Positions 1 through 5,570 of a stretch of 6,135 nucleotides of DNA are shown one piece after another (within the stretch, counting starts at the first letter, position 1; each line of letters starts with the position of its first letter). Below the pieces are notes generated by a model, which was not told the origin of the DNA, did not search any database, and saw only the letters and a program-made list of their open reading frames with translations. The DNA is from Betaproteobacteria bacterium (lineage in GTDB: Bacteria > Pseudomonadota > Gammaproteobacteria > Burkholderiales > Usitatibacteraceae), in contig JANYFH010000115.1 in the NCBI GenBank assembly GCA_025362705.1, forward strand, positions 1 through 6,135. The letters are read 5' to 3'. Position numbers and translations under genes: made by a program.

Positions 1-575
1 GGAACGAAGAAACCATCGCTCGCGGTCAGCGGCTTTTTGTCGCTGCCGAGTTTGGCCGAATAAATTTCGACAAAAATCGCCGCGCCATCAGGCAACGACT
101 TGCCGACCCGCGCAGCAGCCATCGCAGGCTCGTTGGCGTAATAGATTTTCACCTGCATATTCTCGGGGACATTCAGCGTGTGATAGCGCGTAAAGCCTGA
201 TTTGTAATCCACCGGAAAGGTCACATTCGTCTTCAGCAGATTCGGCAGAAACGCCGACTTCGCGCCGGCGCTTGCGCCAGGAAGTGCGGCAAAGTGTGCG
301 GCGACATTTGCGATGTCAGCGTCGCTCAATTGCGCCGCAACTACATTCATGACTTCACTCTTGCGTGAACCGTTCTTCAGCGCCGCCAATTGCGCCGTCA
401 GATAAGCCAGTCTTTGTCCGGCGAGGTTCGGAATGTGATCGGCAACGCTTACGCCGTTGCTGCCGTGACAGGCAGCGCACACGGCATCAACCTGGGCCTT
501 GCCCGCGTCGAGATCGGCGGCAAACCCGCTTTCTATCGCAAACAAAATAAATAGCAGGACAATCAATGATTTCAT
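1..575 (-). CDS. Exported cytochrome c fused to a cytochrome P460 domain (partial, C-terminus outside window)
   Basis: The minus-strand frame from the ATG at 575 stays open to base 1, giving 191 residues of an unfinished protein. Residues 1-20 form a signal peptide (MKSL, a hydrophobic run, then GFAA), so the product acts in the periplasm. Residues 21-98 are a class I cytochrome c: heme-binding C33-A-A-C36-H37, the PNLAGQ segment, and M76 in the usual 'R..E-V-M' position as likely sixth ligand. From about residue 112 the sequence changes to one resembling cytochrome P460 family proteins (YKSGFTRYHTLN, then IYYAN at 144-148, LPDGA at 161-165, and VEIYSAKL). The family's C-terminal CxxCH lies beyond the window, so a second heme is unproven. 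An AAAGGG ribosome site at 583-588 sits 7 bases before the ATG. Known P460 proteins oxidise hydroxylamine or bind NO; whether this one does is open. Electron transfer is the safe statement. Confidence 0.88.
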   Translation of the reverse strand, partial: MKSLIVLLFILFAIESGFAADLDAGKAQVDAVCAACHGSNGVSVADHIPNLAGQRLAYLTAQLAALKNGSRKSEVMNVVAAQLSDADIANVAAHFAALPGASAGAKSAFLPNLLKTNVTFPVDYKSGFTRYHTLNVPENMQVKIYYANEPAMAAARVGKSLPDGAAIFVEIYSAKLGSDKKPLTASDGFFV

Positions 576-617
576 GCTGTAACCCTTTGTTTGCCAATAC
601 AGGATGCTGCAACAAAC

Positions 618-646
618 AAAAACGCCGCGTTGTCGCGCGGCGTTTT
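618..646 (-). terminator. Intrinsic terminator after the small periplasmic protein gene
   Basis: An 11-bp perfect stem (CGCCGCG core with A/T ends) spans 619-629 and 636-646 with a 6-base loop. On the minus strand it is followed by TTTTTGTTTGTT. It lies 23 bases past the stop of the gene at 669-911 and about 43 bases before the cytochrome start, so it should end most transcription of the small gene. I see no strong promoter between it and the cytochrome gene, so partial read-through may feed that gene. Confidence 0.85.
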
Positions 647-668
647 GCCTGGAAATCGCAAATGGAAA

Positions 669-911
669 CTAAACGCCCAGAATCTTCATCGCTTTGCCAA
701 GCGTGTCGACCGCATCCTGGTGCTTGCCGGCTTTGTGAAAAGCCTCGCCATCGGCGCGCAATTTTTTAACTTCGGTCATCTGCGCTTCGCTCAGGTTCGG
801 ATTCTTCGCGAGCGCCTCATCGATTTTCTTCATATCCACCGGGCAGTGGAAAGCGAAGGCGGTAAAACTGGCGAGCATCAGTGCAGAAAACAGTGTTGTA
901 CGTATCTTCAT
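669..911 (-). CDS. Small exported protein of unknown function with one cysteine and a TPR-like helix pair
   Basis: This is an 80-residue protein. Residues 1-20 are a classic signal peptide ending AFA, so the mature product would start FHCPVDMKK and be about 60 residues long, in the periplasm. The remainder is predicted to be helical and highly charged: KKIDEALAKNP, then LSEAQMTEVKKLRADGEAFHKAGKHQDAVDTLGKAMKIL. Its last 30 residues resemble one tetratricopeptide repeat (the A-x-x-x-H-K-A-G-K-x-x-x-A pattern). Cys23 is the only cysteine and, with His22, is a possible ligand or disulfide partner. A perfect GGAGGT ribosome site (915-920) stands only 3 bases from the ATG. I recall similar short proteins in betaproteobacteria without an assigned role. 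It lies upstream of an exported cytochrome gene but is separated from it by a terminator. No function is assigned. Confidence 0.85.
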   Translation of the reverse strand: MKIRTTLFSALMLASFTAFAFHCPVDMKKIDEALAKNPNLSEAQMTEVKKLRADGEAFHKAGKHQDAVDTLGKAMKILGV

Positions 912-1083
912 GGGACCTCCTGAAATGGGTTGTCGGATGGCTCATCGTCAGGCATTCACGCTGAGCTGGTATGGCCGCGTACTTATGATAGTCGTTCCGG
1001 GGAAAATAGGTAATAGCATGTTGCAAATCCGTTTCCGCGAGTGAACACGTCAAACCTGCAATCCAGATTGTTTCCACCACACT

Positions 1084-1920
1084 ATGACTCAGCGCGCGAC
1101 CTCTAGGCCAATAATTGGCCAGACACTGCAACGACACGACGCGGAACGCGTGGCCCTAAGCAGCATGCGGCCCACGGTTCCTGCACATGAAATCTCCGTA
1201 CACACGCACGCCGAAGCGCACTTCATATTTGTGATGAGCGGCGACTACCTGAGCAGTGCGGACAATGCGCAAACAATATTGCCTGGTCGGACGCTGGCCA
1301 TTTTCAATCCACCCGGGACTGAACATGCCGATTGCTTTGCTGCGGGACAGGATCTGCGGCGCGCGCATTTTTATTCGCTCTGCATAGGGCCGGTGACATG
1401 GCGCGAATTGTCCAATGCAATTGACCCACCGGGCTGGACACAGGCGCTGTCGGCGATGGATGTTCACGCCCTGACGCAGCGTATCGTGCGGCAATTGCAG
1501 AGTGCGGATATAGAACCACTTGACCTCGAATGCGTCGCGGCAGAAATGCTGGCCTCTGTCGCACGGCCATTCAATGAGTCGCTCGCGTGCGCACCCGCCT
1601 GGCTGGCACGCGTACGCGCTGACTTGCGCGAGGACTGGCGCAGTGCCCTCGCACCGGCAGGCCTCGCACAGCTCGCGCATCGACACGACATCCATCCGGT
1701 GCATCTGGCGCGAATTTTTCGGCGTTTCCAGCGCTGCTCACCCGGCGATTTTGCGCGCCACCGCAGACTGGAACTTGCAGCCGCGTATCTTGCTGATACG
1801 CACTACGCGCTGGCAGACGTTGCCACCGACTGCGGTTTCTTCGACCAAGCGCATTTCACAAGGGCATTCGCGACCGCGTATGGATATACACCGCAGCAGT
1901 ATCGCCGCGCGCTAACCTGA
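1084..1920 (+). CDS. AraC-family transcriptional regulator with N-terminal cupin sensor domain
   Basis: The product is a 278-residue cytoplasmic DNA-binding regulator of usual AraC-family length. Residues about 30-100 form a cupin-like effector domain: H40-T-H42-x3-H46, G53-D-Y, PGR at 67-69, and PPGTEH at 76-81. The C-terminal ~95 residues hold the paired helix-turn-helix of the family. The first HTH reads GLAQLAHRHDIHPVHLARIF. The second, better conserved, runs from LADVATDCGFFDQAHFTRAF through the hallmark GYTPQQYRR at the very end. The ligand cannot be read from sequence. The start was chosen because an in-frame stop lies at 1042 and the cupin follows at once. There is no convincing Shine-Dalgarno before it, so the start is less certain than the frame. 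The gene is divergent from the small periplasmic protein gene (172 bp between starts), which is a possible but unproven target. The serine hydrolase gene downstream in the same direction is another. Confidence 0.92.
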   Translation: MTQRATSRPIIGQTLQRHDAERVALSSMRPTVPAHEISVHTHAEAHFIFVMSGDYLSSADNAQTILPGRTLAIFNPPGTEHADCFAAGQDLRRAHFYSLCIGPVTWRELSNAIDPPGWTQALSAMDVHALTQRIVRQLQSADIEPLDLECVAAEMLASVARPFNESLACAPAWLARVRADLREDWRSALAPAGLAQLAHRHDIHPVHLARIFRRFQRCSPGDFARHRRLELAAAYLADTHYALADVATDCGFFDQAHFTRAFATAYGYTPQQYRRALT

Positions 1921-1928
1921 CTTTTATT

Positions 1929-2074
1929 TATAGAGACGGCGACTAAACATGTTGAAAAAGTCGAAATCATGTCATTCCCGCGCAAGCGGGAACCCAGTGG
2001 CTTAGGTTGCAAAGTCGCTGGATCCCCGCCTGCGCGGGGACGACGAATTCACATATTTAGTCGCCGTATCAATA
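1929..2074. repeat. MITE-like nested palindromic element
   Basis: The ends 1929-1952 and 2051-2074 are inverted repeats of each other, 21 of 24 positions matching, with an uninterrupted 12-bp core ACGGCGACTAAA (1936-1947) and its complement TTTAGTCGCCGT (2056-2067). They enclose a second, independent inverted repeat (1971-2044). The whole is 146 bp, carries no ORF of note, and lies between two genes, 8 bases past the AraC stop. Such nested structure is typical of miniature inverted-repeat elements or REP-type units moved in trans. I cannot see a clear target-site duplication. The bases just outside the right end (GGAACCTCTGATTAAG, 2075-2090) may belong to the same unit. As RNA it could fold into a long stem and end AraC transcription. 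Confidence 0.72.
1971..2044. repeat. REP-like hairpin pair (GTCATTCCCGCG type) inside the larger element
   Basis: Arms 1971-1997 and 2018-2044 are complementary at 22 of 27 positions, and all five differences are transitions. Each arm also folds by itself: CCCGC-GCAA-GCGGG at 1977-1990 and CCCCGC-CTGC-GCGGGG at 2024-2039. The GTCATTCCCGCG...GCGGGAA(C/T)CCAG type is, from general knowledge, a widespread intergenic repeat of beta- and gammaproteobacteria. It is probably mobilised in trans and can act as a transcription end or mRNA stabiliser. Confidence 0.8.
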
Positions 2075-2168
2075 GGAACCTCTGATTAAGTTGCAACCGT
2101 ACAATACCGCCGCGCTCACCTTCGATAAAGTGCTTGCTTGATCGTCTCTTTCACTAAGGATTTGTGCC

Positions 2169-3266
2169 ATGAAAAAATATCCCAGTTTCGCTCTGACCGC
2201 AGCACTTGCAGTTATGATTCAGCCAGTATGCGCAGCGGACTGGCCAACGGCTTCGCCGGAGGCCGTGGGCCTTTCGGCGGCTGGACTTGCCACCATGGAA
2301 GAGGCCGTAAACGCGCGCAAGTTCGAAACCGTCACCAGCATCCTCATCGCGCGCGGCGGCAAACTGGTATACGAGCGCTACTTCGATGAGGCAGGTGCAG
2401 CGGGGCTTCGCAACACCCGCTCCGCCACCAAAACCATCGCCGGCATGCTGGCTGGTATCGCCATTGCCGACGGACATATCCGCGATGAAGACGCGTCACT
2501 CCTGAACTACCTGCCACGCTATCGCAGCGAAGCGAAAACGGAACCACGTAAAGCCCGCATCAGCTTCAAGGATGTGATGACCATGAGCAGCATCCTCGAA
2601 TGCAACGACTGGGAAGACATCTCACGCGGGAATGAGGAGCGCATGTATCTTATCGAGGACTGGGTCGGGTTTTACTGGAGCCTGCCGGTGCGGGGATTTC
2701 CGGCGTGGACAACCAGGCCCGCCGATTCTCCCTATGGCCGCGCATTCAGCTATTGCACGGCAGGGGTCACAACGCTGGGTGCCGCCATTCAGGGCGCAGT
2801 CAAAGAACCGCTCGATGCCTACGCCAAACGCAAGCTCTTCGATCCACTCGATATCCGCGAAGCCAAGTGGCAATTCATGCCACTCGGTATTGCACAAGCC
2901 GGCGGCGGACTCTCACTCACCAGCCGCGATTTACTCACGCTTGCACAGCTCTACGCCAACGGCGGGCGCTGGAGTGACAAACAAGTGGTACCTGCGGCAT
3001 GGGTGGCGCGTTCACTCGAGCCAAAGGCGCAGATGGAAGATGGCACGCGCTATGGCTATCTCTGGTGGCTGCATGAATTCACGGTGAATGGAAAACCAGT
3101 CGCGACATTCGCGATGAATGGCAGCGGCGGCAATACCGTGCAGATCGTGCCCGCACTCGACATGGTGGTTGTGATTACAACCACCAACTTCAAGGTTCGC
3201 AACGCGCCACGGCTGACGATGAAACTATTGACAGAACATGTTCTGCCCTTGGTGAGAGATAAATAA
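2169..3266 (+). CDS. Exported serine hydrolase, beta-lactamase / penicillin-binding-protein fold (class C-like)
   Basis: This is a 365-residue protein with a signal peptide of about 22 residues (MKKYPSFALTAALAV...VCA-AD), so it is periplasmic or secreted. The mature part follows the Beta-lactamase family (PF00144) order. ILIARGGKLVYERYF (58-72) precedes the nucleophile box S85-A-T-K88, where S85 should be the acylated serine and K88 the base. SLLNYLP comes at 110-116. The second box is Y195-C-T197 in FSYCTAG, where the classical Y-x-N asparagine is replaced by Thr. GGGLSLTSRDLLTLAQLYANGG (245-266) is strongly typical. The third box is N317-G-S-G-G-N322 in place of H/K-T-G. This pattern suits an esterase, D-aminopeptidase-like or unknown amide hydrolase better than a true beta-lactamase; substrate unknown. 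A TAAGGA ribosome site (2155-2160) lies 8 bases before the ATG. The gene appears monocistronic. Confidence 0.92.
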   Translation: MKKYPSFALTAALAVMIQPVCAADWPTASPEAVGLSAAGLATMEEAVNARKFETVTSILIARGGKLVYERYFDEAGAAGLRNTRSATKTIAGMLAGIAIADGHIRDEDASLLNYLPRYRSEAKTEPRKARISFKDVMTMSSILECNDWEDISRGNEERMYLIEDWVGFYWSLPVRGFPAWTTRPADSPYGRAFSYCTAGVTTLGAAIQGAVKEPLDAYAKRKLFDPLDIREAKWQFMPLGIAQAGGGLSLTSRDLLTLAQLYANGGRWSDKQVVPAAWVARSLEPKAQMEDGTRYGYLWWLHEFTVNGKPVATFAMNGSGGNTVQIVPALDMVVVITTTNFKVRNAPRLTMKLLTEHVLPLVRDK

Positions 3267-3360
3267 CAAGACACGAGCACTGGCGCGGGTTTCCAGACAC
3301 TTTCTGCCTGAGATGCCCGTAGATGCTAGTGTTTTTGCATATCAATAACTTGTCTTTGCA

Positions 3361-3810
3361 TCAGCGCGCCGCAGGCAGAGGATCGCGCAGCTTTGCAATT
3401 GGTGTCAGATCTCCCGGTTTGCAAATATGACAGCATCTTTCGCATGTGCGCAGCCCGCGCTCCCCGGCACCCGTGCTGTATTTGCTGGTGCGCGTTGCGC
3501 GCTGGCCGTTCGGGCCAATAATTTCGTTGCCCACGGTTTGCGCCGTCGCCCAGGCACCCCAGCAAATCTGTTCGCCCTCCTCACAGGTGATTTTCAACTG
3601 CTGCGGTGCCTCATCGGGTCGAAGCGAATATGCCTTGGTTGTTGATGGCCACTGCTGGTGCGATTCAGCGCGGGAAAAAAGTTTCACGTTTAGCGGGCGG
3701 TCGGTATTATTGATGAACTGGAAAGTCATTTCGGCGGCAATCCCGGAATTGCTGCATGCGCCTAGCCAGACGACGATAATTGCGACAGTCAAGGACATCA
3801 GTCGATTCAC
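3361..3810 (-). CDS. Small cysteine-rich putative outer-membrane lipoprotein, function unknown
   Basis: The minus-strand frame is open from 3894, but I place the start at the GTG at 3810, because GGAGA (3816-3820) lies 5 bases before it; ATGs at 3825 and 3798 are alternatives. This gives 149 residues. Residues 7-19 are hydrophobic and end in a lipobox L16-G-A-C19, with Ser at +2, which suits lipidation and outer-membrane sorting. The mature part begins with a beta-like stretch MTFQFINNTDRPLNVKLFSR, then QQWP and AYSL. A C76-x6-C83 pair follows, then WGAW, and a tight C123-x2-C126-C127-x2-C130 cluster, then TPIAKL near the end. Six mature cysteines besides the lipid one suggest disulfides, less likely metal binding. 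I recall small exported proteins with this 'IC(W/Y)GAW ... CxxCCxxC ... TP' layout but no assigned function. It is convergent with the serine hydrolase (94 bp between stops) and divergent from the GST gene. Confidence 0.75.
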   Translation of the reverse strand: MNRLMSLTVAIIVVWLGACSNSGIAAEMTFQFINNTDRPLNVKLFSRAESHQQWPSTTKAYSLRPDEAPQQLKITCEEGEQICWGAWATAQTVGNEIIGPNGQRATRTSKYSTGAGERGLRTCERCCHICKPGDLTPIAKLRDPLPAAR

Positions 3811-3939
3811 ATTTTTCTCCGGCATGGACAGACAACGGCACGGCCATATTACTGGATGAAGCACACCGATGGGACGATAGATCAAGAAACGCATCGATCT
3901 TCAATTGGCAGCAAACGCAAACCTGGGAGCGCCTTCAAC

Positions 3940-4575
3940 ATGATTACGATCTATCACCTCGAAACGTCACGTTCCGAGCGCATCGTGTGGCTGATGGAAG
4001 AACTGGGTATCGAATACAAGCTGGAGATTTTCCCACGCGAAACCACCGGTGCCGCTCCATCGCCGCTGAAAGCAATCCATGCACTTGGCAAGGCGCCCGT
4101 GATCAGGGACGGCGATGTGGTGCTCGCCGAGTCCGGCGCGATTGTCGAATACCTCGTTCACCGCTACGGTAGCGGACGGCTCGCACTGCGATCGGATGCA
4201 CCCGACCCGCGCGCTTATGCGCGCTATCTCTACTGGCTGCACTTTGCCGAAGGCAGCTTGATGTCGCTGATGCTGATTGCGCTCGTGCTTTCGCGTGTGC
4301 CCGAAGCCAATGCGAGTCCGGTGACGGCAAGGATCAACGAGCGCGTGAAACACATGCTTGCATTCGTCGATGTCGAACTCGGTCCCGGGCCGTGGTTCGC
4401 AGGAACCGAGTTCACTGCAGCAGACGTAATGATGGCGTTTCCATTCACCACCATGAAGCATTTTCTGGATGTCGATATCGCAACGTATCCGAATATTGAT
4501 GCATATGTGCTGCGCATTGCGTCACGACCTGCATATCAGAAAGCGATGATGCTTGCGGGGCCGAGAGTGCGTTGA
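3940..4575 (+). CDS. Glutathione S-transferase, GTT1-like
   Basis: The product is a 211-residue cytosolic enzyme of normal GST length. The N-terminal thioredoxin-like domain opens MITIYHLETSRSERIVWLM, with S10/S12 in the place of the catalytic residue and R11 and R14 typical of the GTT1-like group. LGKAPVI (49-55) holds the cis-proline P53, and E64-S65-G-A-I binds the gamma-glutamyl part of glutathione. The C-terminal helical domain carries YLYWLHFAEGSLM, also typical of this group, and the FAGTEFTAADVMMAFP motif with its capping Asp. It should join glutathione to electrophiles or reduce peroxides; substrates cannot be read. The frame is open upstream to an ATG at 3856, but those 28 residues lie before the conserved beta strand. 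GGGAG at 3925-3929, 10 bases before 3940, supports the shorter start. It is convergent with the SRPBCC gene, with 28 bp between stops. Confidence 0.93.
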   Translation: MITIYHLETSRSERIVWLMEELGIEYKLEIFPRETTGAAPSPLKAIHALGKAPVIRDGDVVLAESGAIVEYLVHRYGSGRLALRSDAPDPRAYARYLYWLHFAEGSLMSLMLIALVLSRVPEANASPVTARINERVKHMLAFVDVELGPGPWFAGTEFTAADVMMAFPFTTMKHFLDVDIATYPNIDAYVLRIASRPAYQKAMMLAGPRVR

Positions 4576-4603
4576 GCAACAGCTCGAATTCAACTTGCCG
4601 GTG

Positions 4604-5113
4604 TTAACGTTTTTTCATGTACGCAACGAGCTGATCAAGAGCGGTACCCCAACCGTCATGGAACCCCATCTCTTCGTGGCTCTTGCGACCAGCTTCGTCG
4701 CTATGCATGACGAGTGCCGTGTAACGCGTTCCTTTACCGCGCGCTTCAAGCGAAATCACTGCAGTGAACATGAACTCGCCGCAAGCAGCCGCTTCGGGTG
4801 TCGGCATCTTCGCCGGCCGAAAGCCCGGGGCCAAGGCATTGGACCAGATAAGCTTTTCATTCTTCACCACTTCCAGGTAGCAGCCGACACCCGGGAAGTC
4901 CTTTCCTTCCGGTGAGCGCATAACTGTGCGAAATATTCCGCCAGGGCGAAGATCGATTTCGCAATCCACCGTTTTCCAAGGCACTGGTGTGAACCAGTGC
5001 TTGAGATGCTCCGGCTCAGTCCACGCTGCCCAGACGAGTTCAGGCGAAACGTCAACGATGCGTTCGAATGTGAGGTCGAGCTTCGGGTCAAATTGATGCT
5101 TCGGGTGAGTCAT
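4604..5113 (-). CDS. AHSA1/SRPBCC-family protein (START-like helix-grip fold)
   Basis: This is a 169-residue cytosolic protein without a signal peptide. The family pattern is complete: LTFERIVDVSPELVWAAWTEPEHLKHWF near the N-terminus, then CEIDLRPGGIFRTVM, PEGKDFPGVGCYLEVVKNEKLIWS, the strand pair FMFTAVISLEARGKGTRYTA, and a closing amphipathic helix GFHDGWGTALDQLVAYMKKR. The fold forms a deep hydrophobic pocket that binds lipids or small aromatic ligands; most bacterial members have no known ligand. The ATG at 5113 is used because it overlaps the stop of the upstream ArsR gene (ATGA, 5110-5113) and has AAGGAA within the end of that gene. The frame extends upstream to 5278, but that part only reads through the repressor gene out of frame. 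The overlap means coupled translation, and control by the ArsR partner is expected. Confidence 0.93.
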   Translation of the reverse strand: MTHPKHQFDPKLDLTFERIVDVSPELVWAAWTEPEHLKHWFTPVPWKTVDCEIDLRPGGIFRTVMRSPEGKDFPGVGCYLEVVKNEKLIWSNALAPGFRPAKMPTPEAAACGEFMFTAVISLEARGKGTRYTALVMHSDEAGRKSHEEMGFHDGWGTALDQLVAYMKKR

Positions 5114-5448
5114 GATTTCTTTCCTTTCATTTTCTTCAGGTAATGATCCAATTGATCGAGGCGGGTTTGCCAAATTGAGCGCTGTGCGACCATCCAGTGT
5201 TCGGCCGCCTGTAACGGCTCCGATGCGAGCTCGTACGTTCTTACGCGACCGGTTTTTTCCGATGTCACCAGGCCGCAACCTTCCAAAACATTCAAATGCT
5301 GAGTAAATGAAGAAAGCGCCATGTCAAATGGCTGCGCCAGCTCACTGACAGGAACCGGGCCTTCGCTCAGTCGTTCGAGCACGGCTCGACGCGTGGGATC
5401 TGCGAGGGCATTGAAGACGCGATCAAGCGCTATGATTTGGTTAGGCAT
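5110..5448 (-). CDS. ArsR-family winged-helix repressor, first gene of the ArsR-SRPBCC operon
   Basis: This is a 112-residue DNA-binding protein of normal ArsR length. LDRVFNALADPTRRAVLERLSEGPVPVSELAQ (8-39) is the typical first half. MALSSFTQHLNVLEGCGLV (43-61) is the recognition helix and following strand, and TGRVRTYELA (66-75) is the beta wing. The metal-binding ELCVCDL-type motif of ArsR/SmtB metal sensors is absent, and C58 is the only cysteine. It therefore belongs with the common non-metal repressors paired with SRPBCC genes. The start at 5448 is the only one that keeps the domain whole. Only a weak AGG lies before it, and the predicted promoter would start transcription at or next to the ATG. 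Palindromes over its start codon and promoter point to autorepression. It is divergent from a TetR-type gene. Confidence 0.93.
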   Translation of the reverse strand: MPNQIIALDRVFNALADPTRRAVLERLSEGPVPVSELAQPFDMALSSFTQHLNVLEGCGLVTSEKTGRVRTYELASEPLQAAEHWMVAQRSIWQTRLDQLDHYLKKMKGKKS

Positions 5449-5456
5449 ATACCTAA
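5441..5456. promoter_or_regulatory. Operator-like palindrome O1 over the arsR-type start codon
   Basis: TTAGGC-ATAT-ACCTAA has 5 of 6 arm pairs and the same arm spacing as the core of O2 (TTAGGT-CAAT-ACCTAA). It covers the start codon (5446-5448) and abuts the predicted -10. It is likely a second, weaker binding site of the ArsR-type repressor; the binding is inferred. Confidence 0.7.
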
Positions 5457-5484
5457 CTGTAAGACGATTTTACACTTAGGTCAA
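5456..5484 (-). promoter_or_regulatory. Predicted sigma70-type promoter of the ArsR-SRPBCC operon
   Basis: On the minus strand, TTGACC (5479-5484) is followed by a 17-base spacer and TACAGT (5456-5461). Counting about 7 bases from the -10 puts the transcript start at or next to the ATG at 5448, so the mRNA would be leaderless or nearly so. An alternative -10 is TAAAAT (5467-5472), paired with TTACAC 19 bases upstream, which would leave a leader of roughly 12-14 bases. Both options lie under the O1/O2 palindromes. Confidence 0.6.
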
Positions 5485-5497
5485 TACCTAAGTGTAA
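5470..5497. promoter_or_regulatory. Operator-like palindrome O2, 12-bp perfect arms
   Basis: TTACACTTAGGT, a 4-base spacer CAAT, then ACCTAAGTGTAA: the arms are perfectly complementary. It contains the predicted -35 of the ArsR-SRPBCC promoter in its centre. Its right part ACCTAAGTGTAA recurs at O1 as ACCTAACTGTAA (11 of 12). Site centres are 35 bp apart. It is the best candidate for the main ArsR-type operator. Confidence 0.82.
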
Positions 5498-5507
5498 TTT
5501 CAGGCGT

Positions 5508-5536
5508 TTGACATTCCCCATACCAGTCAGTATGCT
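5508..5536 (+). promoter_or_regulatory. Predicted sigma70-type promoter of the tetR-type gene
   Basis: A perfect TTGACA -35 (5508-5513), a 17-base spacer, and TATGCT (5531-5536) as -10. The transcript should start near 5543, leaving a leader of about 28 bases before the ATG at 5571. The two -35 boxes of the divergent promoters are only 23 bp apart, so the polymerases may compete. Confidence 0.72.
5519..5534. promoter_or_regulatory. Operator-like palindrome A in the tetR-type promoter
   Basis: CATACC-AGTC-AGTATG, an inverted repeat with five outer pairs (CATAC/GTATG), lies across the spacer and the -10. It matches palindrome B at 5540-5555 in form and spacing, and its centre lies 21 bp away, two helical turns. 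Confidence 0.72.
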
Positions 5537-5539
5537 TTT

Positions 5540-5555
5540 TATACCAATCGGTATG
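5540..5555. promoter_or_regulatory. Operator-like palindrome B over the tetR-type transcript start
   Basis: TATACC-AATC-GGTATG contains a perfect ATACC/GGTAT pair. The ATACC-n4-GGTAT form is typical of TetR-family operators. Its position over the predicted transcript start suits autorepression by the TetR-type product. Confidence 0.75.
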
Positions 5556-5570
5556 TTTTGAGCACAAGCC

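Noticed and set aside
566..923. Two overlapping plus-strand open frames
   Set aside because: They run antisense through the small periplasmic gene and its terminator and show no family features; the minus-strand gene has a signal peptide and ribosome site.
1156..1704. Long minus-strand open frame of 182 codons
   Set aside because: It lies entirely within the AraC-family gene on the other strand; its composition (many Cys, Arg, His) is typical of antisense reading and no domain is visible.
3267..3360. Possible terminator (GCACTGGC ... GCTAGTG followed by TTTTT) between the convergent hydrolase and lipoprotein genes
   Set aside because: The arms are imperfect and about 40 bases apart; not a convincing intrinsic terminator.
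3856..3939. 28-residue N-terminal extension of the GST
   Set aside because: The GST fold starts at MITIYHL (3940), which has a GGGAG site before it; the extension is not GST-like and lies in the divergent promoter region.
4571..4603. Possible bidirectional terminator between the convergent GST and SRPBCC genes
   Set aside because: Only a 4-bp GAGC/GCTC stem with no T-run on either side; too weak to call.
5114..5278. 55-residue N-terminal extension of the SRPBCC protein
   Set aside because: It only reads the ArsR-type gene in another frame; the ATGA overlap at 5110-5113 gives the normal start.
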